64,000 bases of DNA from Anseranas semipalmata. Taxonomy: Eukaryota; Chordata; Aves; Anseriformes; Anseranatidae. A model generated the notes under the pieces. The model searched no databases, had not been told where the DNA came from, and saw only the letters and a list, made by a program, of their open reading frames with translations. A program made the position numbers and the translations under genes. The stretch spans positions 1,180,460 through 1,244,459 of the forward strand of contig VXAA01006526.1 in assembly GCA_013399115.1 (NCBI GenBank). Direction: 5' to 3'. This document shows, piece after piece, positions 1-15,707 of this stretch (positions within the stretch are counted from its first letter, which is position 1; each line of letters begins with the position of its first letter).

Positions 1-3000
1 CGCGCGGGGGGATTGTGACTTTCTGGTAGACCAGACCAGTACATATGTACCTTCATACTGTCTGTAAACTAAGAAAAAAATAACCTTCACAATCCTAACA
101 AAACGGACCCCTTTTTTTTTTCTTTTGGACTCTGCACACACCTTTTAAATATTTCTCTTATGCAAAGGCCATAATTCCAAAGACAAGACTATCCATCTCT
201 AGAATAGCTCATCCTCTCATCCTTCTGTCACAACTGTGCTGTGAAGTGAGGCAGGTCACACAGGACACCCGCTAGCACTGTCACTTGTCTACTTTTTTTG
301 GAACCCCCGATTGTGCAGGTCCTACTCGTTTGGATGCAACCATTAACTGGTGGCAACAGTCCTACATATGCATGCAGTCCACCTGTTTTCCAGGAGATAG
401 TCCTTTTCTGCTCTCAGATCATTAGAAAACAAAGATCCTCTTCCCCCTGCTTCGTGTGACGGGACAAGTAAGATAATCAACAGAAATAAGTTTTAGTAAC
501 AGTCATTTCTTCTGAACCCCAGCTATGACCAACATCCTACTGCATCAACACACAAACGAGATGGCTGATCTGAGCCTACAGAATCCAAAATCTCTACAGT
601 GCAGGGCCACATGTAACACAGGAATTTCTGAATTAAGAGTTTACCTCAGCTCTAGCAGTTTTACCTTAGCCATTTAATCAACTTGTTTCATTCTGTCACA
701 AAATACTATTATCTCCCCAGCAAAATAATTCTTAAACATTCCCACTATAAAGAGTAAGCCTGAAAAACAAATAACCTCTGGGAGAATCACCTGCCATGAA
801 ACACATCACTAATCCTGAATCTGAACAGGATACTCACCTAAGGGTTTTCCACACTTATCCCTGCCACATTAAATATGATGGAGTGAGGCTGTCGGTGCAG
901 TAATTTCAATAGGCAGGCACGCAGCATGTCTTATTATGCTTTAAGGAACAGATTCAAGCTTCTCACAGTGACTCACAAGAGCTATAAGGGCTGACCTCTC
1001 ATCTCTTTCACCTGTTTGCACTAACACAGTGCTTACCCTGCAGTTCTACACAGCTAACAAGGATTTCCACCAGCAGCATTTTGGGTACATACACCTGAAA
1101 AGGAAGGAAGTCTATACACAGGTTTGAGTTAGATGTGACATTCCCTTCCAGTTAGAAAAGAAGCAGGACTGAATTTGTTAGTCAAAACATAGCATTTTGG
1201 TTATATCCATGAACACAGCCTGCTTGAAGAATTCAGCATTCAAAAAATGGTGCTTTCTTCCCAATTGATAAGATGACATTACAGTTCAATTGAAGAACCT
1301 AAATTATTAACTTTTAAGCTGTTGGAAAAAGATAATTCCTGCAGACGTAGTGTTTCAACTGTATGATATATAGGACTCTTCCTTGAATTTTTCACTTCTT
1401 CACATAGCTTTGTAATTAAAAAATGCCAGTCTGACTTAGTCAAGCTCACTGTCATACCAGCAGCAGGCAAGAGTAAGCCTGGAGACGATGAATATTTTGG
1501 TCTAGGTATATTGCTACAGAAAACAATACAGTAACACTTAAAATCCCTGGAGGTGTGTTGCTGTGAAATCAATGCAAGTGAGGAAAGATATACATATCCC
1601 CCAAACATATTAACAGAACTGTAAAATAAAAGAAATTCCAGTCTCAAACATTTTATTCTTTGGGTGTAATTTGCACTCATTTACTCATTTCTCTGTGTTT
1701 CTCACTTGCACGAGAATCAGACTGCTCTGAACTCGTGATCCCTCACCAGCTACAGAGTAAGGGGTTGGCCTCATACTACCTCCCTGTGGGCAAGTGACAT
1801 TTTCTGCAAAGCAACTCTCTTGGTATTATTTCACAGTCATTTAAAGATTTAACACCTTTCCTGGAAATACTGCTTACCTTAGCAGGTACAGCAGGGAGCA
1901 GGGCACAGGCAGCGAGCATTTTGACATTATTCTGCTTACTCTTTCGTTTGTTTTAACAGCTCTGCTTCATGGGGTGCTGTAATGCTTGTGAAAATGTTTA
2001 GCTTTTCAAGAAGAAAGCCCCCTTCCTTGAATAACACATAAGGATTCCAGACTTCTGTGGCTTTTATTGATTTTTATTGCTTTGGCATATTTTTTTTTTA
2101 TGTTTGATCTAAACTTCACCATCCCACTGATAAGGCAGCATATAGAATCACAAGTGTGTAAGTACGTTCTTTGTAAAAGTGACATAATAACCAGCACTTT
2201 CCAAGAACCTCAAGTTTAAAAAGTCTGTCAATTACTGTGTATACTTTAAAATATAACTTTCTACTTAAATGTTGGTTTAAAGGAGCCTTGTTAAATAAAA
2301 ATAATTTCATGCAGTTTTGAGCACATGCATAAAAGAAGTACATGGAAGTTCAGAAAAGAATTTCAGCACATAAAAAAAAAAAAAACCTAACTTAACATAC
2401 AACTGCCATTAGGCAATTGAGTATCCCTCTTCTTTGCATTCAATCCCCAAAAACGACGACACAGAGAAAAGTATGCTTTGCAGTATCTACAGTAATTCAG
2501 TATATGTGGGCTTTATCAGAGAAGGTTAAGAAGTCCAGATTTTTCATCCCACTTCACGAAAAACATTTACCCTGAGTATCTACATGATTAACTGCCTGGC
2601 TTCAGATTAAACGCTTTGGCACCTCTGAGCCATCATGAAATGAAATAGGAAAAGACCATTCAGCACAAGTTCTCATTTTAATTCATATTAATTAAATAGC
2701 CATTACACCAAGTTAAGCACACAACTATGTGTTCGTCTAGACATACCTCAAACATTTGTGGATTACTCTTGGCAATCAATTAAGTCCAATTAAAACAGAC
2801 CAACAGTGTAGGCATACCCTTTAGGATTTAACATACATATTATGTAAATTACACCAGATTTTTTTTTTTTAATTATTATTAAACTTTACTCTTAATTGCT
2901 ACCCAAGAGCTTTGGGTAAAGTCATTCTATTGTTTTGATCAAAAGTTTTTTCAGCCCTGGAATGTATTTCTCTCAGGGTTTGGTATTGCAAGGTAGTCAC

Positions 3001-6000
3001 CAACATAACACGCAAGAGGTGTAGACAAATCACAAGGTTCCTGATGGGTTTCACAGGCTAATCAATATTCCCGATGTGGAGGAGTGTCCTGCAATAACTA
3101 TAACATAGGAAAAGGAGTGAATAAATCTGAGTTTGCTTCCCAGGAATACTCTTTTCTCCTGTGATGCCAGGAAAAGCCTCTGAACTTAAAAACTAGAGAA
3201 GAAAGACCAGAATTGATGCCAAGAAATCATTTATTCCCCTCTCTCAAATTCCTTCTTCTCCTGATCTCTTCCTCCTGCAATTTCTCCTGCCCTGCTTAGA
3301 ACTAGCTACATCCAAAGTGTTCCAGGTAGATACTGGTCTCGTCTTATTCCTGTTCCTTTAACCATGCCTTGTTTCACATCACAGAGCGCCCTCAGAGCAC
3401 ACAAAATTGAGTCCTGCACACTGAAATTAAACTAAAAGATATTCTCCCAGAGGGCACCTGATGCAGCTCAGCAGCAGTGTTCCCCCTGTCTATGACACAA
3501 GACCGCACCTGGTCTGAAATAAAACATCCCAGCTAGCAAACAAGGTAGAAGCTGGGTCTCAGCACCAGCTGATTCACTGAAAATCTGTTCTTACAGGCCC
3601 ACACTACTCCCTAACCCAGACATAAGCTAAATCAATCATCTCTTGCCATCCCAAGACTGGAAATAAAGAGTTTATAATTTTCTTCTCTTCGACTACCATT
3701 TTCACTTTTTCAGTGCTGTGCCTTGATTTCCTCACAACAGACCAGGGACAGTGATTCTGCTTCTCATTGATAAAGCACCCAAATATCTATGGAGTAAAAT
3801 GTGCTATCAGATGATGCATGCCTTTATTGAGGTCCTTATTCCTCTGGTTCCAGACATAAAAGACTCCTGCTCAAATGAAGCAACTCTTTTTGCACTTATG
3901 CAAATGGAGGAACCATTAGGTAATGACTTACCAGTTCACATAAACTTTGTTCCACAGACAAAATTATTATTTTTTGTAATTAAAAATATGCATTATAGCA
4001 CCCAAGTGCTCTTAAAAGAGTAGAAATTATAGTAGCATACAGTACACAATGAAGACACAAACTGAGATTTACATCTTGCTCCATTCTTCATTTAAGAGAA
4101 AGTTTTTGTTTACATACACAGCAAAAAAGCTGACTTACCTCCAAACTCAGGTATGGCAGTCAATTTTGTAGAACAAAACAACATGACTTTTGCTTATGTT
4201 ACAGTTTTAACATACCCATAACTGTAGGTAGCTGTCAAGCAATCTTGGTTCTGATACAAAATCAAAAACAGTATATTTGACAGTAATATATGTAATATGT
4301 TTATTAATAAATCAGTCTCAATGCAGGTTAGCACATAAGCTTAGCCAGTTTGTTCCCATTTTATATAAAAACATCTTTTATCCATTCTCCAGTTGTGTTA
4401 AAGCACAATAAAAGGAAGAAAATCACAGAAAACTATACTCTGTTAGTGCAATTGATATATCATAACCAAATACAAAGCCAGAAATTTGTACTCAGGGCTG
4501 ACAGCTCATCCATTTCAACAGAACTCATGCCACTGAAATGGTCTTTTCTCATTTCACAGCTGTGTTAAAATAAGACAAAATGCCATCCTTAACTCTCAGT
4601 TTCTTCCCTTTGTCATTTCATACCACAGCTTTAATTTTATTTAAACATTCTCCTCTGTTGCGATTACATCTCTCAATTTGTTACAATACAAATTACAAAG
4701 ATACGTGCCAGCTTTTACCATTATCAGCATAGTTTTCTAACCGTGTCTTGATTAATTGCTCATTATAATAGATGAAACAACAGAACTTACATTTTGAGAG
4801 TGCCTTTTGTTTGCATTACGGGAGGAAATCTAAATCCCCATAGAGACTTGCTCTTTTGCCATTATCATAATTACATGTTTTCTAACTAAACTATCTTAAC
4901 AGCACATTCACGCTGCTGTGGTAAAGGATCTGTCAGGATTTTCATCATCAGTTCTGTAGTCAAGTAATAGCCTGACTTGAGCCACTAAGAGAAAACATTT
5001 CTTTCATGAAACTCAATATACAAATATAAAAGAAATCTCTCTAAATGTACAAAATTTGCATTGTGGATAAGAAAATGGAGACAAAAAGAAACACTATCCA
5101 TAATGGACTTCAACATGTCAGGAAAAGACAAAACGTGTACTACTAAAACGTAATCCTTATTTAGTGTTAGAATAAACAAGTGGAATTAACTAAATAACAA
5201 AGCATATTTTCAGCCTAAACTCTATTTAGAAAACTCTGGTACTATAACAAAATTCAGCATTAAATATAAAGTAGGAATAAATAACAGTCACAGTAGGACA
5301 TGGGGCTGTAGGCATGTAACATAATGAATACCTCAGTTCTGATAACTGTTTTGGCCAGAGATTTGGTGAGGACACAGGCTGCAGCCCAGTGAGAGGACAA
5401 ACCTCTCCAGCAGGGCAGAAAATTGCCAGGGTGCTGCATCTGAGGGAGCAGGAGCCAATGCTCCACACTGCCCCAGCAGTGCACGAGGAGGTGCCTCCTC
5501 TCTATCCAGCACAAAGGTCTCCTCCCCTCGGCACACACAGCTCAAGTTATTTGTGTCATCAGGACCATGAGGCATTTTGTGAAAAAATATTGTACTTCTT
5601 AGTCAAGGCCTTGGAGCCAATATTTCCACACTAAGAACACATCCTTAAGACTGGTTCCCCTTTGGGACTGACCCATCTCAGTAGTTCATTGCTTCTGTTC
5701 ATATCAAAGAGGACCACAATTTTTTGCGTGTTACCAGCAGGTAAGGTGACTAGATCATAAGCACACCTAAAAACCATGATGGAGAATAGTCTGATAGCTC
5801 CTTGCAATCCCATTTCAACAGACTGTAGCTTTGCCCTTGAAACAAAAACTGACTTTGCAGTCTGGCAGTTTTGTAATCCTCACTCCCACATCTTTCTTTG
5901 GTGACCTCCTCATTCACCTTCACCTGCCTGCAGCTGCTCTGTTCATAAAGGTCATAAAGAGTAGGCAGGAAACTATACATCGAGTCATCCTCACCTGCGG

Positions 6001-9000
6001 GACTGGCAACTTGCTTGCTCCACATACTTCACTTCAAGAAAGCGTGAAGTACCTGTCCCATCTAACCTTAGCTGTGAACTTTTTCACCAAGGCTGCTATT
6101 AGAGGCTTTTCCTCTGCTCCTTTCACATCAGTGGAGGTACCAACTGCCTTCTTTTCTAGCTGTCAAACAAGCTGAATTTTGACAACCTCTGGGTAGTCTG
6201 GATCCATACATCCCATTCTTCTGTTCAGTGGAAACTGAATCCAAACAATTACAACTAGAGGAAGATAAATGGTAATGTGCATTCTCCACTCGAAGGAAAG
6301 CCTGAGAAGAAACATGTGGCATGATATTTTTTTTTTCCCCTTGTTTGCTCTTCCACTCTCTCAGACACCCAGAGTTGTGGGTTTGGTGTGGCTTGACTTA
6401 AAGTTGCTATGTCTTATCCAGCAAAGCCTTTTTTACCTCCCTTTCTCTCACCCTAGCAGAAAGTCTATTTCTTTGCTTGCATCTCTTTGTACATCCTCTG
6501 TGTCTTTCCATACCCTGGACTCAACATTTACTCTTCTGCTTTGCAGATACCATAAACACACTCCCTCTTTCAGGCAGATACTCAAGGTGATGCATTTGCT
6601 ACCAGCACAGTCTCTCAGGCCAAGACCACAAAGACTTCTGAGAACTCAGCTCGAGCTTGTGACAAATTGAGCTGCAAATTTTACATTGTGGGTGAAAAAG
6701 AATAAATATAAAAAGTCTTGTTACATCCTTACCAATACTGCTCAGATCTGAGATCCATGATCCAAAGGTTGAATGCAATTTTTATTCCTCCACCTCCAAA
6801 TAACCCCTGCAGAGCAATTTCACTCTTACAGTGGATTTGTCAGATGCCTAGGCAGCTCTAGAAGTCATATATCAGGGAGAAGCAACAGAGACTAATATTA
6901 ATAAGCTACTTTTGGGAAAAGAAATAATTATGTCTCTTTGGTCAAACCGATTCATCTTCTTTCACTTTGTGCTGATCTCCTACCATTTACATACCTATTT
7001 AAAGAGCAAGTTGCTTAATTATTTTTAGTTTCCAGATGAACCTATTGCATCACCTTCAATATGAGTGGCAACCAACAACAATGCACATTTCTTTTCCGCA
7101 GAGCCATTCAGGCTTTTTTCCAGTGTGGTTTCCTGTCTGCAATCAGATTTCAAGCACAGGATACAGGAACAGTTTGTTTTCTGATGCTCTTTGGTTTCTG
7201 CTCACAACAGAAAAATTAAGGAAAAGCACAAGGAACAGAGCTCACTCGTTTATCTCAACTTCAGTCAGACAAAACTTGATCTGAGGTTAACCTTGGAATT
7301 GATAACTTGAATGGAACAGTTATTCAGCTGTCAGCTAAATGTAAACAGGAAAAAAAAGGACCAACAGGAGGTAGGCTAGATATCTCAGAAAGAACTAGAC
7401 GTGAGATGACTTTAACTATCGATGTGTCACAACGTAATTTCAACTAAACACGATACCAGTATTTGCAAGATTTCATGACAATATGTCAGTCAACACCAAA
7501 GCATTCACAGACTGAGAAAGAACAGAATAGAAATTCACACACATAAAAAAAAAAAAAAGAAAAAACATTTTAACAGCAAAGAATCTCTACCTTCAATAAC
7601 ATCTCACATTTTCTTTAAAGTGTTATAATTAATTGGAGTGTAGACTCTTGAAAGAGTAAATGCGTAACTCCCATTAGCACTAATGGAAGTTAGACACACT
7701 CATCAAAGGGAGAATATACTTCTATCTTTATGAAAGTAATCAGTGTGTCACAAAGCTGTATTTTTCTTAAGTTATCACTCTCATGCTATGCAAGCTGAGT
7801 ACAAAGGTTTGCATTCATTTAAATTCAGATTATGCACTCAGAAAAGATTCTTCCTTCACTGGAAGGACTGAATGCAGGAAATCAGTTTGCTATTATGTTA
7901 AAAACACACATTGCAAAATGCAATAAAAATAATTACCCTTATAATTAAAGGTTGTCATTGTAAATGCTTAAAAAAAAATTTCTTAGTGAAAGAACTTTCA
8001 TTGCTGTTCTGGTGAAGATGTAAATCAATGATTCTTTTCTATGGTCCTTTATTTAATACTCTCCCAAGGAATCATTATGATTTTGTTCAGAACCAAACTG
8101 GTTTTGTTTGTAGACCTAGATTATCTAAACAGAACTGATGGCATTTCTAAACTGAAAAACACGTTCATATTTTCTTTTTTCAATTATTCAGTAAATATTT
8201 TGATACAGCAGTAAGCTTTATTCCTTCCTGGGGAGTGAGGAAGAGGGAGGCCATGACCAACTTGAGGAAAGAACAAGACGACTTACAGATGCCCATCTTT
8301 TTTTCTTGACACTATTTGTTCATTAAGACTAACCACCCCTGAAAAGACCAGAGCCTGGTTCTTATTGCAGCACAAGTTGTGTGAAAACATAACGCAACAC
8401 AACAAAAACTTCCTGAAAAGGCATGCAACGAATCTTTGTCTACCACATCAAACCAGAGTTTCCATGTGCTCAGCACTGTGCACTTGTTAGCACTGTCGAA
8501 GTCAGTGCCCACTAGTAGTTTTTCTCAGCAGCAGTTTCCCTATTCTTTAGAAGACTGAATGTTTTTCCTCAGCGCCAAGCTCTTCACACTTGTCTAAACA
8601 TCATTGACGGAAACAGTTAGGAAACTCACAAACAAGGAACTGCCTAAAATCTTTTACAAAGAAAGTACACATGCCATTTTGCAAAAGTCTTAGTTTTAAA
8701 TTAGTGTATATACACATACAAATATATAATCATCATAGTAAGTTGTGGGTGCTCAGCACTCCTAAAAAATCAGGTTTTATGTTATTATAGAAATATTTCT
8801 TTTTTCTATTCAACATATGAAACAAACTGTTATTCAGCAGAAGATTAACATCACTGGAAATACCCATGACTCACAAGCTTTTTTGAAATTAATTCAAAAT
8901 GAACATCCAGATATCCTTATATCCTTGAAATTGAAATATCCTTTTTTAAATCTCCATAATAAATATATATTTCATTGTGATAATGTACTCAAGTTCAGTA

Positions 9001-10561
9001 CTAGAACAGGTATTTGCTGAGTATCTGCTGATACATCGATGTACCCAGTTTAAGTTATTGAACAGAATTGTTTGAGAAGTTTTACTCTGAAGCTTTCTAT
9101 TTTTATTAAACAAAAACCTTAATCAGAGGATAAGAGAGACACTAAGTCTATGTACACAAATACACTTACTAAGAACTAAAATATCTTTTATGAAACACAT
9201 TACCAGCGCTGGGAACTGAGAAATTTCATGTTTTTTAACAAAGGATATGTCTTTAACTTGGTGCTCAGGAACGCCCACAAAATCGCCAGGTGAAGTCAGG
9301 CTATTCATAAAACAGTTTTCTTGCTATTATCTCTGGAAGGTTTTACCCAGATAAAACTATATTTCAAATGCAATTTTATTTCCTCAGCGTTTAGCATTAC
9401 TTAATCCAAAAAAATCTTCCAAGTAGTCACATTAAAGAATGCAATTTATTTAACATACAGGGTTTTAATTTCATAATGAGAAAGAGAATAAATGATATTG
9501 TTAATTCAAAGTATTTTTGAATCTCTGTTACAGTACTCAGGATAAACACATCCTATACTAAAAAAATAAAAATAAAAATATGGTTAAAATTAGTAAAAAG
9601 TCACTCTGAAGATGGTAATATGATAGAAAGCATTTAGTCCTGAAAGGCGTATTGTCTGTCTTCTACTTCCATACACTATGTATGAAAGGGAAGGGGAGGG
9701 AAACAGTACCTACAGTAGAAAAAAATAGTGCACTTTTCAATTTTAGCTCTTTTTCAATACTCTTGACCCTCTGACTTTAGCTAGGCAGTCAAAAATATAA
9801 TTTAACTTCATAACATATATCAGAATAATACAGTAGAACTATTGTTATTATTTCCATTATAATAACATGCATAGGCTAATCAAGGTCTTCAAAAATACAC
9901 TTTTGTGGCCAAATTGTTTTCAGCTAACACAATTTACATTAATAGGAGCACAAGAAATAGCTGGAAAAGAGAACAGAGTATTAAAAGAGAGGAACATTTA
10001 TGTAACACTTTATACGATCATTCTAAATGGCTAAAAAAAGAAAGGCCTAACTGGCTAGAACAGTGAGTCCTTGCCTCTAGGAGGACAAGATACAATGCTG
10101 GGTATGAAAATGGAAAAAGATATAAATTCATAACTTAGATAAATTTCATTAGATGTGCAGTTACCCAGAAAGCAAAGAACTAGCTTCCACCTTTGAAACA
10201 ACACATAACAGAAGCCAATTTCCATATCTCTGTACATCTGGAATCCATCAGAAATCAATGGAAATGCTGCAGGTTATAATATTAACTCTGAAATTGATTT
10301 CTATGAATAGAATACAACATCAGTTTGGGTAATTTATAATGTGGTTCAGAGCTGTAATTGATAATATGGTTTAGAGCCTCCTTCTCTAAATTGCCCATGG
10401 AGATGACCAGAAAACAAAATATTGGAGAGTGCCTGCATTTTCTTCCATGTTAGAATACACTGAAAATCTTGTACTTCTTATTTTAAGAAAAGATTGCTCA
10501 GAATTTCAAACAGAATATATTGAAATATTTGTTTTAGAATGTTGAATTGTTCACTCTGACA

Positions 10562-10586
10562 ATGCCAAAATACAGTATTTTGGCAT
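10562..10586. repeat. 25-bp palindrome, 12-bp perfect arms
   Basis: ATGCCAAAATAC (10562-10573) and GTATTTTGGCAT (10575-10586) are exact reverse complements with a single A between them. The flanks do not extend the match. No target-site duplication or larger element was recognised around it. Confidence 0.97.
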
Positions 10587-13500
10587 GAATAAAATAGGTG
10601 AACAAGTAATATAAAATACATTAAAATAAGAGATGTCAAAACGAAATGATTATGCAAAAAAGATTTCAACATTTAAAAAAAAAATAAATCACTTCATCCA
10701 AAATATAAGAAAGCTGAAGTGAACTATTTAAACCTTTTTCACAAAGCTTCCATGGACGCATTCCTTCATACAAACCTTGAAGACTTAGAAAAAGTCAGAG
10801 AAGTTTTCTGACAAAATATCTTCAGCCAACCATAATTGTCACTCTGAATCTAACTCATGCCAGTAATACCTCCAAAGTTAGCAGCATCTGACAGCTAGGT
10901 AGTGACCATTATAGTTGAGCTGTCTCAGCTGAGTTTTCAGTAACAAATACAGAAATATCTGAATCATCGTCACAGAATTAACAGACCCATTTCTGCAGAC
11001 AAGATTCATAACACAACTCCAGGCCTAGGAAAAGGAAAAGATGCTGCCTTCTCCTGCTAGAGATGGCTGCTCTAGGATGGGGTCAATTACTATTACTTTT
11101 GAAGCTATTATTACTAATTCTCATGTAGTGCCTGTCCTGCAGTAAAATAGATTAACTTAGCTGCTTGATGTTTAAAGTCCTTGTTGTAAGTATTAGTGAA
11201 GTAAACTCCTGGGTTTTCATGGCCACAGTTTTAAAGTTTCAAGTACTTTCAATTTTTACTTTCAATTTGTAATTCACAGATGTGAAGCAAACTTGAGGCT
11301 TCCTAGTAGCTTTGACTGAACTTAAAAATCAATATTCCAAATGCAGAAGAAACTTTGTCAGCCATATGCTTAAAGTGGGCTGTGAGCAGAGAAGGCACAC
11401 TACATTTCCCTTTGAAGCACTTGCCATGTACGATGGTCTTCGTGCATCAAGTAAGCTCTCAACTACAGATAAAAAAAACTCTCATAACTCAGGATTGGCT
11501 TTTTTCCTGATGGTTTTACATGAGAAAAAATATCATGGAAAACATCAGCTAAAATTGCATTAAAGTTGAAGCACTCTCAACATGGGAGGCCAATATTTAA
11601 ATTCAGTCAAAAACATGATTGTTTCTCCCAGTCAAATAAAATTTGGTAATTTTATTTTAACAAAGTGCCCAGGATTTAATTATCTCACTAGATAGGCTAT
11701 GGGTTTGTATAGTCCTATTAATGGATCAAAATCAACCTACATTTACTGATTTGGCAAAGTGACACGTGGCTGCTACGCTGATTACTAGTTGGCAAATATC
11801 TCACAAAAATTGCCTAAGAACTTTGTCAGACTGGATAAACAAGCAAATATCAGTTGCCTCTGTTTTGTCTCAACTAGACAGTCTCATACAGACAGTATGT
11901 GGGCCACAATCAATTTTTGCAAGAATTAAAAATGTAATTAAGTCAGAACATCAAAAATGTAATCATTCGAGGTTTCTAGCACTTGTGTTCTCACTGCACT
12001 TCACACAGACCCAGATACATACATAGCTATACAATTGTGAAGCTCAACGTTTGGCCAGACAAAATGGCAGGCAGGTCATGTCACCAGATGTTTCTTGGGC
12101 ACTGTGTCAATGGGGTTAGAGCAATTGTATGGCTTTGGTCCAGCTTTGGGGACAGCCACGAGTGACACATCACATGGGTGCCTTTAGCACCAACCTCATG
12201 TCTCCTGCCTTGTCACAAGGGCCAGCACTTGCCTCTCAAAGACCAAGATCACAATGATTAAGTGGAAACTCTCACAGCCCACACATGTCCCAGAAACTGC
12301 CCAAAGTTACAGAATAGAGACGTGTCTGTAATGGGAAATACACGCACCCTGCGGCACCAATGAAACGCTAACGCAAGCCTTTGTGCTCTCTGTTGGTCTG
12401 CCCCTTCATTTCTCATTCTGCCACTTTTTCTTTACCTCATTGTTTTCCATTTTTTTCAAAACTGTGCAACACTTGCACTGTCTCCTGCTGCTGTCATCTT
12501 TGCCATACACATGCCCACATTATTCAACTCTGAAGTACAAACATTTGCCAGGAGAAATTAAGCAATGCCAGAACTGAATAGACTCATGAAAGAATCTTAA
12601 ACGTATGACCTAAATTTATGTGAATATATCGAAATTCCCAAACATACTAAAGCCAAAAGACCTTCCTTTTGCATCACACCGACAGAGATAATGAACAAAA
12701 TTATTCAACTACGAACCACATTTTTATAAGAATAATCTTGGCCTGGTATCCATTTACATGCGTCTGAATCACCTTGCAACACCGGAGGTAGAGGATCCAT
12801 TCGTACATTTAAGGAAAAGAATTTGTGGCAGAGAAAGCAAAATAGACCAGAGAAATGGATAAAGGAATGGCAAACATAAGTCAGTGTCTCTGAAATCTGC
12901 CATTTGAACAAGAAAATAAAAACCAAAGAATATATAATGGAATCAACTAAAGATAACATGAAAAAAGGTCTAAAGGTGTAATAAAAAGATTATATATATC
13001 TGTGTTTAAGAAATACATTTTTTTATGGATCCATTATATAAGGATTTAAACAATACAGAACGGTATACAAAGCACAGGTTTTGCTGTCTCTTAATTCGAG
13101 AAAAACAGAACACACAACAAAACATAAGGATTAGATACATAAAATTTTGTTCTTCAAAGATTACTTTAAACACAGTAAAACTTATTAACCTGCTACAAAA
13201 CACAACCAACATTGTGCAGTATTCGTTAAAGGATTGTCTATTTAGACAAGAAAACTGAAGAAAATGAAAACGATTTGCTTTAGGCAAATGGCAACAAGGC
13301 AGAATCGGCCAACAGAGCTGCCTCGTGCAGCTACGGCTGAAGGTGTATCCCCCTCCATCGTGGTACTCCTTTGCAGAGAATCCAATTGCTGACGAGCAGA
13401 TTAGAGCAGACTTAACTGAGCCTGTAAGAAGGACCATAAAACCAGCTGCATGTGTAAAGAGCAGCTTCCAAAGGGAAAAACTGACAGTTCACTACAAACC

Positions 13501-15614
13501 CAAACCCAGGTAAAATGACTACAGCTGCAGCAGGCAAATGGGTACCCTTCTGCTCAGGAACGGTAATGATAACTGGGGAAAACAGAACAAGGAGACACTC
13601 CTTGTGTACATATGTATGTATATAAGCCTGCTGATGCATGAGCACATACCTCTCTGAAGTCCTTATGTATAATAGAAAGAAGTGGGGCACGCTGGAGGAA
13701 ACTCACTAATCTGTTGTACAGCAGCTGTTCTCATTGCAGTGCTTGCCATCCACCATTTAGGTTTTTCCATACAGTGAAAATATTTGTCCTAGAGGGCAGC
13801 ATCCTAAAGTAATGATGTAGCAGATCAGGTGTCTACTCATTGATATTTCTTAGTCAAAAATGTATTACTGTGAAAAGGTCTCCCACTCTCATGGACATTG
13901 CTATGGTAACTGGAATAGTAACCTTAATACGTTCACTATACTCAGGAGACTTCTGCTTCAACAAACAGGGAGAACTAAGATTTATTAAGTGTCTGGTCCA
14001 CTTTCCTAGGGGTTCACATACAGAATTACTGTACTTAACCCCTGAACATTAGGTTGATATCTATAAAAATTGCTTGGAAAATGTAAACCATTCTGCCAAC
14101 CTCTTCTGAAATACAGTATGCTATATGACAGATACAAAATGTTTACACAAGCAGAGTGTAAGTACATTGACCTCTTTGTTAAATTTTTAATGCTTTGGGT
14201 TGTGGAATAAGTCAAAAATCAATAGGGACGTAAATTTTAAGAAGGATTGTAATGAGTAGCTGTATTTTTGGCTAAAGGTGGCAAAAGGTAGTTTGATGTT
14301 CCGCAAGTTGGAATACCTGATTTCACTTTTCCTTGCTTACATCACAATCTGAGGATCTTGTCCCATCCCCATAGACTTCACTGAGCATGGAATCCATCTA
14401 TGTCTTACTGAATACAACTATAAATAAGTTGTTACAAAAAATAAAGACTTTTCAGCAAAATAAATTCATGGTACTCTGTAGAGAAGTATAATGTGTCTAG
14501 TGAAAAAAAGAAATGGTCCAAAACCAAATGCCCAGACAAAAACTCCTGCAGTCAATAATTGTAATGATCAAGTGAAGAAGAGAGGTACAAGACAGAGGTC
14601 ATATCTAATACAATGCTGTATTAGTGTATAAAGAATGTCTGTGAGGGAAGGAAGTTTCTAAAGAGGTGTGCTAAGAAGTCATTTACAAAATGCAATAGTG
14701 ACACAAGTTAATGGCCCTGAATACACAGCACTATTTAATGCTTGTTAACGATCATTAATGCTGGCACCAGTATCGATGCAGCAGTGGGGCTTAACATAGT
14801 TGATCAGAGGAGAAATTACCCAAGATCCACTTTTAAGCAACCAACTCATGTGGTACCACAGAGACATCAATAATGTCAATAAGGAACAGAAAGAAATATA
14901 TTCTATGCAGCACATCCTAATAGTGTGGTCGTGAAGGAAAGTTCAGTTAAAACAGCCACGAAGTAACACTATTTAAAGACTAGACTGCATAAAGTCTAGA
15001 GTAAAAAATAACTGAGGGAAAAAGTACTTCACAGGTTGTAACACAAAATAAGGAAGGGCAGAGAATCAGTGGATAAAAGGAACAGTCCTCTGTCCTTCTC
15101 CTCACAGGGAAGATCTCTTTTGCCAACTTTGTGAGTATCCCACAGCCACAGAACCACATCTAAACAGGGAAGATTCACTCACAAGGTTGAGTCTCTGAAT
15201 CTGAAGCACAAAAGCATCTCTGCATCATGGAAGAAAATTAATATTTGCTTTATAACAACAACTATTGATGAAAAAGACCGCCTGTTGTCTGCTAAGTTAG
15301 TATACAAGATGAAATCTCCACTTCCATGCAGAAAAAAAAAGTATGGAATCCATTTTTTAAGGTTGTATGTTACATTCTCGCAGAGCTGCAAACCAAATTA
15401 TCTCGTGCTTTATTCGCACTCTTACTTAAAACAGTGCATAAAATCATTTATTTCTATTTGTTGTTTCTATTTCCTGTCCACAGTAGCTTTATATCACCAC
15501 ATATATCTTCTGCTTTACATGCATTCTTCACCTATAATACTTAAGAATACATTCATTTCCTAAGAGACATGCAGAGAAAACCAAACCAAAGAACTACTGC
15601 AGCTAAACTTCAAT

Positions 15615-15636
15615 TAAAAATAATAATAATAATAAT

Positions 15637-15707
<71 letters not shown>

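Noticed and set aside
1279..1680. 133-codon open frame, minus strand
   Set aside because: No recognisable family, no splice context, A/T-biased composition and typical of random open frames in intron sequence.
3371..3384. GTTTCACATCAC, resembling codons for the VSHH part of a DPP10 first exon
   Set aside because: It is on the plus strand and downstream of the exons found, so orientation and order are wrong.
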